Source: an uncultured Bacilli bacterium (GTDB taxonomy: Bacteria > Bacillota_I > Bacilli_A > RF39 > UBA660). From it: 36,137 nucleotides of DNA. Where the stretch lies: positions 1 to 36,137 of the forward strand of contig CAKOTA010000013.1 in NCBI GenBank assembly GCA_934119965.1, given 5' to 3'. Shown piece after piece: positions 1 through 7,518 of the stretch. Both the position numbers and the translations under genes were made by a program. Under the pieces are notes generated by a model, which saw nothing but the letters and a program-made list of their open reading frames with translations, was not told where the DNA came from and did no database searches. Each line of letters begins with the position of its first letter. The first letter of the stretch is position 1.

Positions 1-225
1 TTTCTTTAGCAAAGGTGGTGAATAATAAAATGAATGTGTCCATAGAAATTTTAGAATTTCCTTTGTGCGTAAAAAAACAAGATATTAAGAATTAAAAATA
101 TTATTAAGTTAAATATAGAATATATATCAGAAAAGAATATTGCTTTTAATAACTCTAATCTTGGATTAAAAGAATCACATAAGATTATTATTGGTAAAAA
201 TTATTTGGATTATTACCAAAAATAA
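1..225 (+). pseudogene. 3' end of an unidentified gene entering from the left edge, frame broken at an A7 run
   Basis: A frame is open from the left edge (position 3) through 92 and stops at 93-95. A second frame, open from 73, carries on to a TAA at 223-225. The two meet at a run of seven A (71-77). Removing one A joins them into one tail of about 73 residues ending in LDYYQK. An ATG at 30 also has a weak GGTGGT site upstream, so a small separate gene is possible. I do not recognise the family. A shared terminator with the next, convergent gene follows directly, which fits this being a true gene end. The break could be a real frameshift or a homopolymer error. Confidence 0.4.
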
Positions 226-242
226 AAATTAAATTGCTATAT

Positions 243-280
243 AAAAAAGAAATCATTTGATTTCTTTTATTTATTTTTTG
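243..280. terminator. bidirectional intrinsic terminator
   Basis: Arms AAAAGAAATCA (245-255) and TGATTTCTTTT (258-268) pair perfectly. A T-rich tract follows on the plus strand, and an A-rich tract precedes it, giving T's on the minus strand. It can end both the gene from the left edge and the leftward XRE gene. Confidence 0.7.
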
Positions 281-507
281 TAGTTTTCAACTTGTTCGAT
301 GAATTCACTAGTTTTAATATCTAAAGCATCACAAATTTCAAAAACTTTATTGATAGTAGGAGAACTATCTCCGCGTTCAATTCTGCCAAAATATTTTCCG
401 TTTATACCTGCTTTTTCAGCAAGTTTTTCTTGAGTAAAACCTCTTTCTTTCCTTAATTTTGTTAAAATTTTTTTGAATACTTCCTTTTTATTCATAAAAT
501 ACCACAT
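271..507 (-). CDS. XRE-family helix-turn-helix transcriptional regulator
   Basis: A 78-residue protein that is essentially one Cro/C1-type HTH domain: LRKERGFTQEKLAEKAGINGK followed by IERGDSSPTINKVFEICDAL, the usual helix 2-3 and helix 4-5 pattern. There is no added domain, so it probably acts as a dimeric repressor. The first ATG (507-505) lies 14 nt after a GGAGGTG site (reverse strand); a second in-frame ATG at 495 is 26 nt away and less likely. A perfect 16-bp palindrome covers the chosen start codon and is a likely autoregulatory operator. The gene is divergent from the DUF262 gene, with 68 bp between the starts. XRE regulators often control toxin-antitoxin or defence genes beside them, but the sequence does not prove this target. 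Confidence 0.9.
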   Translation of the reverse strand: MWYFMNKKEVFKKILTKLRKERGFTQEKLAEKAGINGKYFGRIERGDSSPTINKVFEICDALDIKTSEFIEQVENYKK

Positions 508-516
508 ATATGTGGT
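501..516. promoter_or_regulatory. 16-bp perfect palindrome, candidate XRE operator
   Basis: ACCACATATATGTGGT is its own reverse complement. It overlaps the start codon of the XRE gene, so a bound repressor would block its transcription or translation start. No second copy was seen in the 68-bp divergent gap. Confidence 0.55.
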
Positions 517-575
517 TTACTCACCTCCTTCAATATGATAGCATATATACTCAAAAGTGAGAAGGAAGGTAAAGT

Positions 576-2891
576 ATGATAAAGGAAATTGATTTAAGAG
601 CATTAGTTAATGATAACTTAAAGTGCGAAGAACATGATGTAAGCCCATCATCATTTGGGCTTAATGAAACTATTAATTTGATAGAAAGACCATTCGAAAA
701 AGATAAAAAATGGAATAAAAAGGAGAAAACCAATTATATTGAAAGTGTATTTCTCAATTGTTCATTACAACCAATAATAAGATTTAAAAACAATAATCAC
801 ACAATAATAGTAGATGGTTATAATAGATTTTTAACAATAAAAGAATTTTATAATAATGAATTTAGTCTTGAAGAAAAAGGATTAAATCAATTAAAATTTT
901 TAACAAATAAAAAGTATTGTGATTTAAATAAAGAAGAAAAAAATTACTTTAATAAAAATGCATGCATTAAAATACTGGATTATTCATGTGAAACAAAAAT
1001 AGAAGACAAAGAATTTTTAAATTATGATGAAGAACTGGAAGTTTTAAAATATTTATATACTATATATAATACAGGCCTTAAATTAGAAATTGAAGAAATT
1101 CAAAAAGCACAATTTTTTGATGATTTAATCACTACAAAAATAAGAACAAAAATAAATGAAGATTCTGAATTTTTAGAACAGTTAGAAAAATTGAAATTAT
1201 ATAGTGGGAGGAAAAGAAGAAATAAGGTAGACAATATTCTTCTTAACTGTCGATTATTAATTTCTTCGACATATTCAAACATTTATAATTTTTCATTTGC
1301 CCCTGATACCCAAACAAGAATTGAAGAAAATTACTTACCTAATATAGATAACTTAAATAAAAATGATATATTTGAAGATTTTGTAATTAACATAAATCAA
1401 ATTTATAATAATTTAATTAATACTCAAAAATGGGAAAAATATTTATATTTACATTGTAAGCCTTTTATAGAGGCTACATATTGGCTTATATCGATTATAA
1501 GAAAAGATAATTTGATAGATCCTTTTTCTTTTGATTTTATGAAGTATTTGGAATATTTTGGAGAAAAGGAAGAAGCAGAAAAAAATTTTGATGTTCATAA
1601 TTCTCATTATAGTAAAAGTATTTACAAAAAATATTATATTGTCGCTAAATATTTTGAAAATCAATATAATATTAAAATGAATAACTATTTTAAAGAAGGA
1701 ATATCAAAAAATAATGGAGTGAAATTGATAAATAACATTGAAGAATTATATAAAAGAGATTTTAGCTTTACCCCTGAAAAGATTATGATTTCAAATTTGT
1801 TATTACAAATAAAGGAATCAAATTATAATATAAGGCCATATTATCAGCGAACAGAAATAATGAATATTTCGTTATCTTCAAAGATAATTGAAAGTCTTTT
1901 ATTAGGCATAAGAATTCCGTATATACTTACATGTGATAAATATATTTCTGGAAATTATATTACCGAGGTAGTTGATGGACAACAAAGATTACTATCAATT
2001 TTAGGAATGTTGGAATCACCATTTATGAATGAAAATGGACAATTAGAATATTCAAATAAAAATGGTTATAGTTTAAAAAATTTAAGAATTTTAAATGAAC
2101 TAAATGGATTATCATATAGCGATAAGAAAAACGGTAAAAAATTATCAAAAGCATATATTAATAAAATAATGAATAGTTATTTATATATTTATAAGACAAA
2201 AGATAATGGTAATGCTACATTTGATACGATTGACTATTTTGTAAGATTAAATAAGAAATCATCTTTGATTAAAGAAAATTCATATAGAATGTTAAGTTTA
2301 ACAGCTGATAGAAGAATAATGGAATATTGTAATTTAGTAAGTTCAAACTTTTTAAATACTCTTTTACCTAAAGAAAATAAAAATGGTAAACCATATACAA
2401 TAACTCTTAGACTATCATATTTATTTTATAATAAGTTATATAATGAAATTAATTATAATAATTATAGCAATATAAAAGTAAGCGGTTGGTTAAACGATTT
2501 CAATAAATTTAAAGATAAGAATATTTATACAGATTCAGAATCAATAGAAAAACTCAGAATTAAATATTATAATTCTATTAATGAAACTAAGAAATTTTTG
2601 TTTAAAGTTGATAAATTTTTGAATAGTGTTGATAAAACAATATCAGAATTAGTGTGTTTAAATAATTTTTCACATATACCACTTTCGTACTATTATTATC
2701 TATTTTGTTTTTTAGGCACAATATCAGAAGATGATTTGATTAATCAAAATCAAAAAATATATAGCATAATGAAATCTTTTTTTTCAAAAATAAAGGATAA
2801 AAATATAGTAAACAATGATATAATACCATCACTAAAATTTCATGTTAAACAAGTTTTAGTTTTTGATACAAGTGTAGTTAATAATAAATAA
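576..2891 (+). CDS. tandem DUF262 (GmrSD/ParB-like) protein
   Basis: A 771-residue protein with two DUF262-like units. The second is canonical: a YYQR motif near residue 422, a hydrophobic SLLLGIRIP stretch, and VDGQQRLLSI near 466-475. The first, near residues 60-90, has the same layout (LQPIIRF then VDGYNRFLTI) but DGYNR replaces DGQQR. DUF262 is the ParB/sulfiredoxin-like N-terminal domain of GmrSD-type modification-dependent restriction enzymes, where the DGQQR motif is linked to nucleotide hydrolysis. No C-terminal HNH/DUF1524 nuclease motif is visible; the tail is helical and aromatic-rich. The start follows GAAGGAAGG. The divergent XRE gene suggests a regulated accessory or defence pair. 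Function beyond the domain call is inference. Confidence 0.8.
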   Translation: MIKEIDLRALVNDNLKCEEHDVSPSSFGLNETINLIERPFEKDKKWNKKEKTNYIESVFLNCSLQPIIRFKNNNHTIIVDGYNRFLTIKEFYNNEFSLEEKGLNQLKFLTNKKYCDLNKEEKNYFNKNACIKILDYSCETKIEDKEFLNYDEELEVLKYLYTIYNTGLKLEIEEIQKAQFFDDLITTKIRTKINEDSEFLEQLEKLKLYSGRKRRNKVDNILLNCRLLISSTYSNIYNFSFAPDTQTRIEENYLPNIDNLNKNDIFEDFVININQIYNNLINTQKWEKYLYLHCKPFIEATYWLISIIRKDNLIDPFSFDFMKYLEYFGEKEEAEKNFDVHNSHYSKSIYKKYYIVAKYFENQYNIKMNNYFKEGISKNNGVKLINNIEELYKRDFSFTPEKIMISNLLLQIKESNYNIRPYYQRTEIMNISLSSKIIESLLLGIRIPYILTCDKYISGNYITEVVDGQQRLLSILGMLESPFMNENGQLEYSNKNGYSLKNLRILNELNGLSYSDKKNGKKLSKAYINKIMNSYLYIYKTKDNGNATFDTIDYFVRLNKKSSLIKENSYRMLSLTADRRIMEYCNLVSSNFLNTLLPKENKNGKPYTITLRLSYLFYNKLYNEINYNNYSNIKVSGWLNDFNKFKDKNIYTDSESIEKLRIKYYNSINETKKFLFKVDKFLNSVDKTISELVCLNNFSHIPLSYYYYLFCFLGTISEDDLINQNQKIYSIMKSFFSKIKDKNIVNNDIIPSLKFHVKQVLVFDTSVVNNK

Positions 2892-2913
2892 GCTAGAAAA
2901 TCTAGCTTTTATT
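2891..2913 (+). terminator. intrinsic terminator of the DUF262 gene
   Basis: AGCTAGA (2891-2897), loop AAA, TCTAGCT (2901-2907), then TTTATT. It starts on the last base of the stop codon. Confidence 0.7.
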
Positions 2914-2943
2914 ATGAAATAATGAATAGAATTATTATAATAA

Positions 2944-2972
2944 TTGACATATTATATCAAAAATAGTATATT
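2944..2972 (+). promoter_or_regulatory. sigma-A promoter of the C39-like peptidase gene
   Basis: TTGACA (2944-2949), 17-nt spacer, TATATT (2967-2972). A four-codon reading frame (ATG 3001, TGA 3013-3015) lies in the leader, and its TGA overlaps the ATG at 3015. Confidence 0.7.
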
Positions 2973-3011
2973 TAAAATAGCAGAATGGGCGAGTAATTAT
3001 ATGAAAGTATT

Positions 3012-4319
3012 GTGATGTATATGTCAAGGAAAATTTTTAGCTTTTTTTTATTTGTTGCATTTATGTTTGAATTAATTCTATTATTATTTTTTTTGGTAGA
3101 ACAAAGTAGAATAAATGTAGCTACAACAAGTATTAATAAATTATACAAAGATACAGAAATGAGAATTCCAAAAGTAGGGATAAATAGAAAACAAATAGAT
3201 AAAGTACGAGATATCACTGATAAAATCTACTTACAAAAAAATAAGAAAAAATTGCTTGAAAATATAGATAAACTATATGATTTTCAAGAAGCAAAAGATT
3301 TATTATTTAGTTGTTTTTCAGGCGATAATATTTTACCAAATATCGAAGAAGAAACAATAAATCAATTAAATTTTAAAATGACAAGACTTAATAATAAACA
3401 AAAACAACCTTTATTAGAAAAATATAATACTTTAAGAAAACAATATTCGGATATTATAGAGGCAAAAAGTGAATTAAATAATTTATTTGTTGATAGTAAT
3501 TTCAAAAATGTTAAGGAAAATATTTCAAGAGAGGAAAAAAATCAAGTATATAAAAAACTTCAAGATTTGCCACAAAAAGAAATATTAATTCAAAATCAAC
3601 AATATTTGGACGCTGCTGAAAAATATATATTAGATAGAGAAGAAAAAGAGCGATTAGCAGAGATTAAAAGAAAACAAGAAGCAGCACGTCAAGCCGAATT
3701 AGCTAGACAATATGCAATAAGAAAAGCACAAGAGGAAGCTATAAAAAAGGCCGAAGAGGAAAAAAGAATACAGGAAGCTTATGTTGAAATTAATAATGTT
3801 CCGTATATAAATCAGAGAATAAATCAAGTATATAATGGCTGTGAAGCTGCTTCTTTACTTATGGCATTGCAACATAAGGGGTATGCGAGTGATTACAATT
3901 TAGTTAGAATGGCTGAAGAAATGCCTAAACATGAAAACGATCCTCATAAAGGATTTATATATTCAATTTTTGATATGACTCCAAATGATGTTACACATTG
4001 GATAGCACCAGATGCATTGGCAAATTTTGGTTCTAAATTTGCTAAAACTACAAATGTTTCGGGAATAAGTGCTAATGAAATAACTCAATATATTGACAAT
4101 GATATTCCCGTAATTATATATGCTACATATGGTTTTATGAATGCAACAAAATGGATAGGTGAAGTTCCATTGAATCTACATGTCATGCTAGTGGTAGGTT
4201 ATAATAAAATAACTGGTGCATATGTAATAAATGATCCATGGGCTGGAAAAATTATAGTTAAAAAAGAAAATTTTGAGAAGATATACAATATTAAAAAATA
4301 TGCTGTAGTTGTTGAATGA
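3012..4319 (+). CDS. membrane-anchored C39-like (Peptidase_C39_2) cysteine peptidase
   Basis: Counting from the GTG at 3012, residues 4-30 form an uncleaved hydrophobic anchor. A helical, highly charged region follows (to about 260), with a Lys/Glu/Ala-rich coiled coil near 210-258. The C-terminal domain begins VPYINQ and carries NGCEAASLLMAL (Cys277), LHVMLVVGY (His390) and an NDPW motif with Asp near 408, the Cys-His-Asp set of the C39-like family. The enzyme should sit outside the membrane on a stalk; its substrate is unknown, with wall or surface proteins plausible. Start choice is open: GTG 3012, ATG 3015 and ATG 3021 are in frame and none has a strong ribosome site. The ATG at 3015 overlaps the stop of a tiny upstream frame, so coupled translation is possible. 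No terminator with a clear T-tract follows. Confidence 0.82.
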   Translation: MMYMSRKIFSFFLFVAFMFELILLLFFLVEQSRINVATTSINKLYKDTEMRIPKVGINRKQIDKVRDITDKIYLQKNKKKLLENIDKLYDFQEAKDLLFSCFSGDNILPNIEEETINQLNFKMTRLNNKQKQPLLEKYNTLRKQYSDIIEAKSELNNLFVDSNFKNVKENISREEKNQVYKKLQDLPQKEILIQNQQYLDAAEKYILDREEKERLAEIKRKQEAARQAELARQYAIRKAQEEAIKKAEEEKRIQEAYVEINNVPYINQRINQVYNGCEAASLLMALQHKGYASDYNLVRMAEEMPKHENDPHKGFIYSIFDMTPNDVTHWIAPDALANFGSKFAKTTNVSGISANEITQYIDNDIPVIIYATYGFMNATKWIGEVPLNLHVMLVVGYNKITGAYVINDPWAGKIIVKKENFEKIYNIKKYAVVVE

Positions 4320-4380
4320 TTATATTCTAAACTGAGCATATTTTTTTATGAAAAATACCTTCAATTTATTTTTATATTAA

Positions 4381-4409
4381 TTAACAAATTTTAGATAATT
4401 TCATATACT
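4381..4409 (+). promoter_or_regulatory. putative promoter of the DUF11-type gene
   Basis: TTAACA (4381-4386), 17-nt spacer, TATACT (4404-4409), 17 nt before the GGGAGGTG ribosome site. Confidence 0.5.
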
Positions 4410-4426
4410 TAATTAGGGAGGTGCCT

Positions 4427-4958
4427 ATGAATGAATTAAATAATACTGCTACATCAATTGGTAATTATAATAATATTCCTACTTCATTAACATCCAATGT
4501 TTCTGTAGTAAATATTATAGATGGCTTATCTTTAACAAAAGAAGCTGACAAAAAAAATTGGGGAAGTGGTGAACTTACTTATACGATTACCATCGATAAT
4601 CAAACAGATACATCATATGTTAAACCAATAGTAACAGATAAAATAGACACATCATTGGTTGAGTTTGTTACTGGAAGCGTTATGATTAATGATACTCCTG
4701 CTACGGAATCTCAATTTTCTTATGATGCAGGAACAAGTACATTAACAATTAACTTAGATGATGTTGGCGCTACATCAAAAACTACCCTCACGTTTCGCGT
4801 TACAAAAAAAGCGTAATAAATTTTTTACTTTAAAAAGTTGCTGTTATTTAGATTATGGCAGTAAACAAATTCAAAGTAATTATGTTACTGTTATAAGTCC
4901 GATAAATAAATTAGCAGGTGATAACTTTACTTGTGGAACACCTTATTGGAACAATTAA
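4427..4958 (+). pseudogene. DUF11-type surface-repeat protein, broken at an A7 run
   Basis: From the ATG at 4427 (ribosome site GGGAGGTG) the frame reads 129 codons and stops at 4814-4816. It contains a DUF11/isopeptide-type beta domain: a KEADKKNW opening, TYTITIDN, VTDKIDTSLVEFV, TLTFRVTK. The +1 frame from about 4806 continues with the expected end of such a unit, LDYGSKQIQSNYVTVISP, to a TAA at 4956-4958. One A less in the seven-A run at 4804-4810 restores a single protein of 176 residues. There is no signal peptide, as in the small DUF11 proteins of other Firmicutes that start with NTAT-type repeats. It could be a pseudogene, a slippage-expressed gene, a phase-variable gene or a sequencing error. 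Confidence 0.65.
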
Positions 4959-4980
4959 AAATCACAAAAGTGATTTTTTT
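4957..4980. terminator. bidirectional intrinsic terminator
   Basis: ATCAC (4961-4965), loop AAAA, GTGAT (4970-4974), then seven T's in all, with five A's before it. It can end the DUF11-type gene and the leftward GNAT gene. The same hairpin sequence occurs at the end of mscL. Confidence 0.7.
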
Positions 4981-4994
4981 AATAGTATTAATTA

Positions 4995-6200
4995 TTATAA
5001 AAAACTAATTTTATTTGTGTTTATTAAACTAATAAGCATAGGCTCTTTATAATCATTTAAATTAAAGTTAGTAAAAGTTTCTTTCATTATTTTATTATTA
5101 TCATTTATTGAAAAACAACCATAACTCATATTGTTTATTGATTTTCTATATACATAAAATTTATTTGGCAATGATAAGTTATTGTAATTATAATTATCAT
5201 ATATTTCTCCCGTTAATGGATTAAACAAATACCATTTATTATTTAAATATATTTCGAGAAATGAACAACATTCTTTTGAACTTGATTTTGAAAAATTATT
5301 TCGTAATTTTTGAATCCAATTGATGTTATAACATGATACAAAAATTGTAGGTACTCCTTTTAATCTTAAAATTGAGCTTAATACTAGTGCTGCATCATTA
5401 CTATCATAAATTGTTTTAGAAATTATAATATCTTCAACTATTCTCCCAAATCTATTTTCATTATTATCAATTTTAATATTAAAACTATTTATAAAAAGTT
5501 TATATAAATTTGTAATATCACTAATACTATTTATATTATCAATTGAGCTAGCAAACTTAAGTGATTCAACATTTACAATACTTTGACCAATATTAGTTAG
5601 ATAGTCGTTAATATTATTCCTGTTAATGTTACATATTTCAATTATTGATGGTCTAATAATCAAACAGTTTTTCTCATATTTATTTAGTGATTCATCAATA
5701 TTGACAATGTATCTTCTTAATAACTTACCTTTTTTTTCATAATCAATGCATACATCGGTTAATAAGCCATAGTTATTTTCAATAATTTTTCTTGATCCAA
5801 TATTTTCATCATTGCAAGTTATTATTACTTTACTTAATCCTAATTCCTTACATTTCTTGAGTATTAAATTAAGAAATTTTGTTCCATATCCTTTATTTCT
5901 ATAAGATGGAGAAATAACGTAACTTATATTTCCACCATAAATTTTATAAATTTCATTTGCTTCTATATTCGTTTTTATAATAGAATTTCCAATTACATTT
6001 CCGTCTTTTATAAGCCAATATGGATATAAATGCATTTCGTTTTCATTGTTTCTAGATTCTTCAAATTTTCTTAATATTTCTTTATAATTGGTATAGAATG
6101 GGTTATCTTTACCACAGGAATATATTTTGTAGTCATTATTCCATTGTTCTAGTAAATCATTATCTGTTACTTTCATTTCTTGTAAATAAATATTTTCCAT
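4995..6200 (-). CDS. GNAT acetyltransferase fused to a degenerate transglutaminase-like domain
   Basis: A 401-residue protein. Residues 1-165 are a GNAT fold: PYWLIKDGNVIG, then the acetyl-CoA loop YRNKGYGTKFL (100-110) and NIGSRKIIENNYG (133-145). Residues 230-345 align with a transglutaminase-like core: YDSNDAALVLSSILRLKGVP (265-284) and CSFLEIYLNNKWYLFNPLTG (312-331). The three positions that should be Cys, His and Asp read Ser267, Cys/Ser312-313 and Asn327, so this half should not be a cysteine peptidase or transglutaminase. It may bind a peptide for the GNAT half; that is inference. The start follows GAAGG eight nt upstream, and TATAAT with an upstream TG (reverse strand, 6223-6228) is a likely extended -10. 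The gene is monocistronic. Confidence 0.75.
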   Translation of the reverse strand: MENIYLQEMKVTDNDLLEQWNNDYKIYSCGKDNPFYTNYKEILRKFEESRNNENEMHLYPYWLIKDGNVIGNSIIKTNIEANEIYKIYGGNISYVISPSYRNKGYGTKFLNLILKKCKELGLSKVIITCNDENIGSRKIIENNYGLLTDVCIDYEKKGKLLRRYIVNIDESLNKYEKNCLIIRPSIIEICNINRNNINDYLTNIGQSIVNVESLKFASSIDNINSISDITNLYKLFINSFNIKIDNNENRFGRIVEDIIISKTIYDSNDAALVLSSILRLKGVPTIFVSCYNINWIQKLRNNFSKSSSKECCSFLEIYLNNKWYLFNPLTGEIYDNYNYNNLSLPNKFYVYRKSINNMSYGCFSINDNNKIMKETFTNFNLNDYKEPMLISLINTNKISFL

Positions 6201-6320
6201 TTGTTACCTTCTTTCATAAACAATTATATCATAATTAAAATATTTTTTCGAAAATAAAAAAATGTTTTAATTAACTGGTTTTTTTATAAAAAATTTGGTA
6301 AAATTTAGGTGGTGACTAAA

Positions 6321-6746
6321 ATGGAAAAAGAGTTAAAACAACAAACAAAAAAAGAATTAAATAAAGTTAAAAAAGGAATGAATGAATTTAAAACATTTAT
6401 TTCAAGAGGAAATGTTGTGGATATGGCCGTTGGTGTCATTATTGGTGCGGCATTTGGAAAAATAGTTACTAGCTTAGTCAATGATATATTAATGCCACTA
6501 ATAGGAATATTTTTAGGTGGTCTAGATTTTAGTAGTTTAAGTATAAATATTGGTGATGCAACTATATTATATGGTTCCTTTATCCAAACGATAGTTGATT
6601 TTTTAATAGTTGCTTTTTGTATATTTATGATGGTAAAATTCTTTGAAAAATTTAAGAAAAAAGAAGAAAAACCAATTCCTGTAAAAAGTGATGAAGTTAA
6701 ACTATTAGAAGAAATAAGAGATATATTAAAAAAATCACAAAAGTGA
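6321..6746 (+). CDS. mscL: large-conductance mechanosensitive channel MscL
   Basis: MscL opens a wide pore when membrane tension rises and vents solutes on osmotic downshock. The 141-residue product has the family signature FISRGNVVDMAVGVIIGAAF in TM1, a periplasmic-type loop (GGLDFSSLSINIGD), TM2 (IVDFLIVAFCIFMMVKFF) and the C-terminal helical bundle (LLEEIRDILKK). The N-terminus is longer than usual, with about 20 extra Lys/Glu/Gln-rich residues before the amphipathic helix. ATG 6321 follows AGGTGGTG; an in-frame GTG at 6309 lies inside that ribosome site and is rejected. It is a single gene between the divergent GNAT gene and the convergent tetR. The terminator stem overlaps the last codons. 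Confidence 0.95.
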   Translation: MEKELKQQTKKELNKVKKGMNEFKTFISRGNVVDMAVGVIIGAAFGKIVTSLVNDILMPLIGIFLGGLDFSSLSINIGDATILYGSFIQTIVDFLIVAFCIFMMVKFFEKFKKKEEKPIPVKSDEVKLLEEIRDILKKSQK

Positions 6747-6755
6747 TTTTTTTTA
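6728..6755. terminator. bidirectional terminator between mscL and tetR
   Basis: ATCAC (6734-6738), AAAA, GTGAT (6743-6747), then eight T's, with seven A's before it. It includes the mscL stop codon, and the leftward tetR gene ends at 6753, so both convergent genes share it. Confidence 0.75.
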
Positions 6756-7367
6756 ATTTCTTATTAACTTTCTAATTGTTTCATACAAAAATGGTTTATA
6801 CTCATTAATTGGTAATGGTTTATTTTGAGTAATTGTTGTAAAACAAGTTGAACTAACTAGTTCAACAATCATAAATAATGTAATTTCAGGATTTTTAATA
6901 TTAATATTTTTCTCTTTAATTGTATTTATAAATGAATCATATACTCCAATTTCATTACTATTTAATAATTTAGTTAATTTATCGCTATAAAAACCTAACG
7001 ACAAATCTTTGGAAATAAAATTTATTAATGTTGGATCTTCAACTAATCTGTCAATAACATAGTTAATAACATAAATAACTTGATCTTCAAAATCTTCAAT
7101 GTAATTGTTATTTAAACTATTAATGGCATCTTTAAATAAATTGGCAGATGTTTTAGTAACTAAAGTTTCTTGTAAACTATATTTATCTTTGAAATATAAA
7201 TAAAATGTTCCTTTAGCAACACCAGCTTCATCAACAATATCTTGAATAGATGTATTATTTATTCCTTTTTCCGTAAATAATTTATAAGCTGCATTCAAAA
7301 GTTTTTTTTCTTTTTCATATTTTTTTTCTTCAATTTTATTAATAATTTTATTCTTTAATTCACTCAT
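6753..7367 (-). CDS. TetR/AcrR-family repressor of the divergent RND exporter
   Basis: A 204-residue protein. Residues 17-63 are the TetR HTH: LLNAAYKLFTEKGINNTSIQDIVDEAGVAKGTFYLYFKDK, a near-consensus match. The rest is an all-helical ligand-binding and dimer domain without a recognisable ligand signature. It is divergent from the exporter at 7519, and the 151-bp gap carries two similar dyads placed on the exporter promoter, so autoregulation and repression of the exporter are likely, with release by a pump substrate. The start is preceded by a GAAGGTG site on the minus strand. Confidence 0.9.
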   Translation of the reverse strand: MSELKNKIINKIEEKKYEKEKKLLNAAYKLFTEKGINNTSIQDIVDEAGVAKGTFYLYFKDKYSLQETLVTKTSANLFKDAINSLNNNYIEDFEDQVIYVINYVIDRLVEDPTLINFISKDLSLGFYSDKLTKLLNSNEIGVYDSFINTIKEKNINIKNPEITLFMIVELVSSTCFTTITQNKPLPINEYKPFLYETIRKLIRN

Positions 7368-7408
7368 AAAAACACCTTCGATTTAATATAATTTTATCGT
7401 AGAAAAAA

Positions 7409-7505
7409 CCATTAGTCAATTTAAAAAACAAAAAAAGACAATATTTTTAAAAAAATATTGACTAATAGTCATTTGTGTGCTAGTATATTAACTGACTGGT
7501 GGTCA
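7409..7505 (+). promoter_or_regulatory. exporter promoter with TetR-type operators
   Basis: The promoter is TTGACT (7458-7463), 17-nt spacer, TAGTAT (7481-7486). Two dyads flank it: TGACTAATAGTCA (7459-7471) on the -35 and TGACTGGTGGTCA (7493-7505) after the -10. A third partial copy, reading TTGACTAATGG on the minus strand (7409-7419), lies toward tetR. The AGGAGG ribosome site follows at about 7508. Confidence 0.72.
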
Positions 7506-7518
7506 TTAGGAGGTAATT

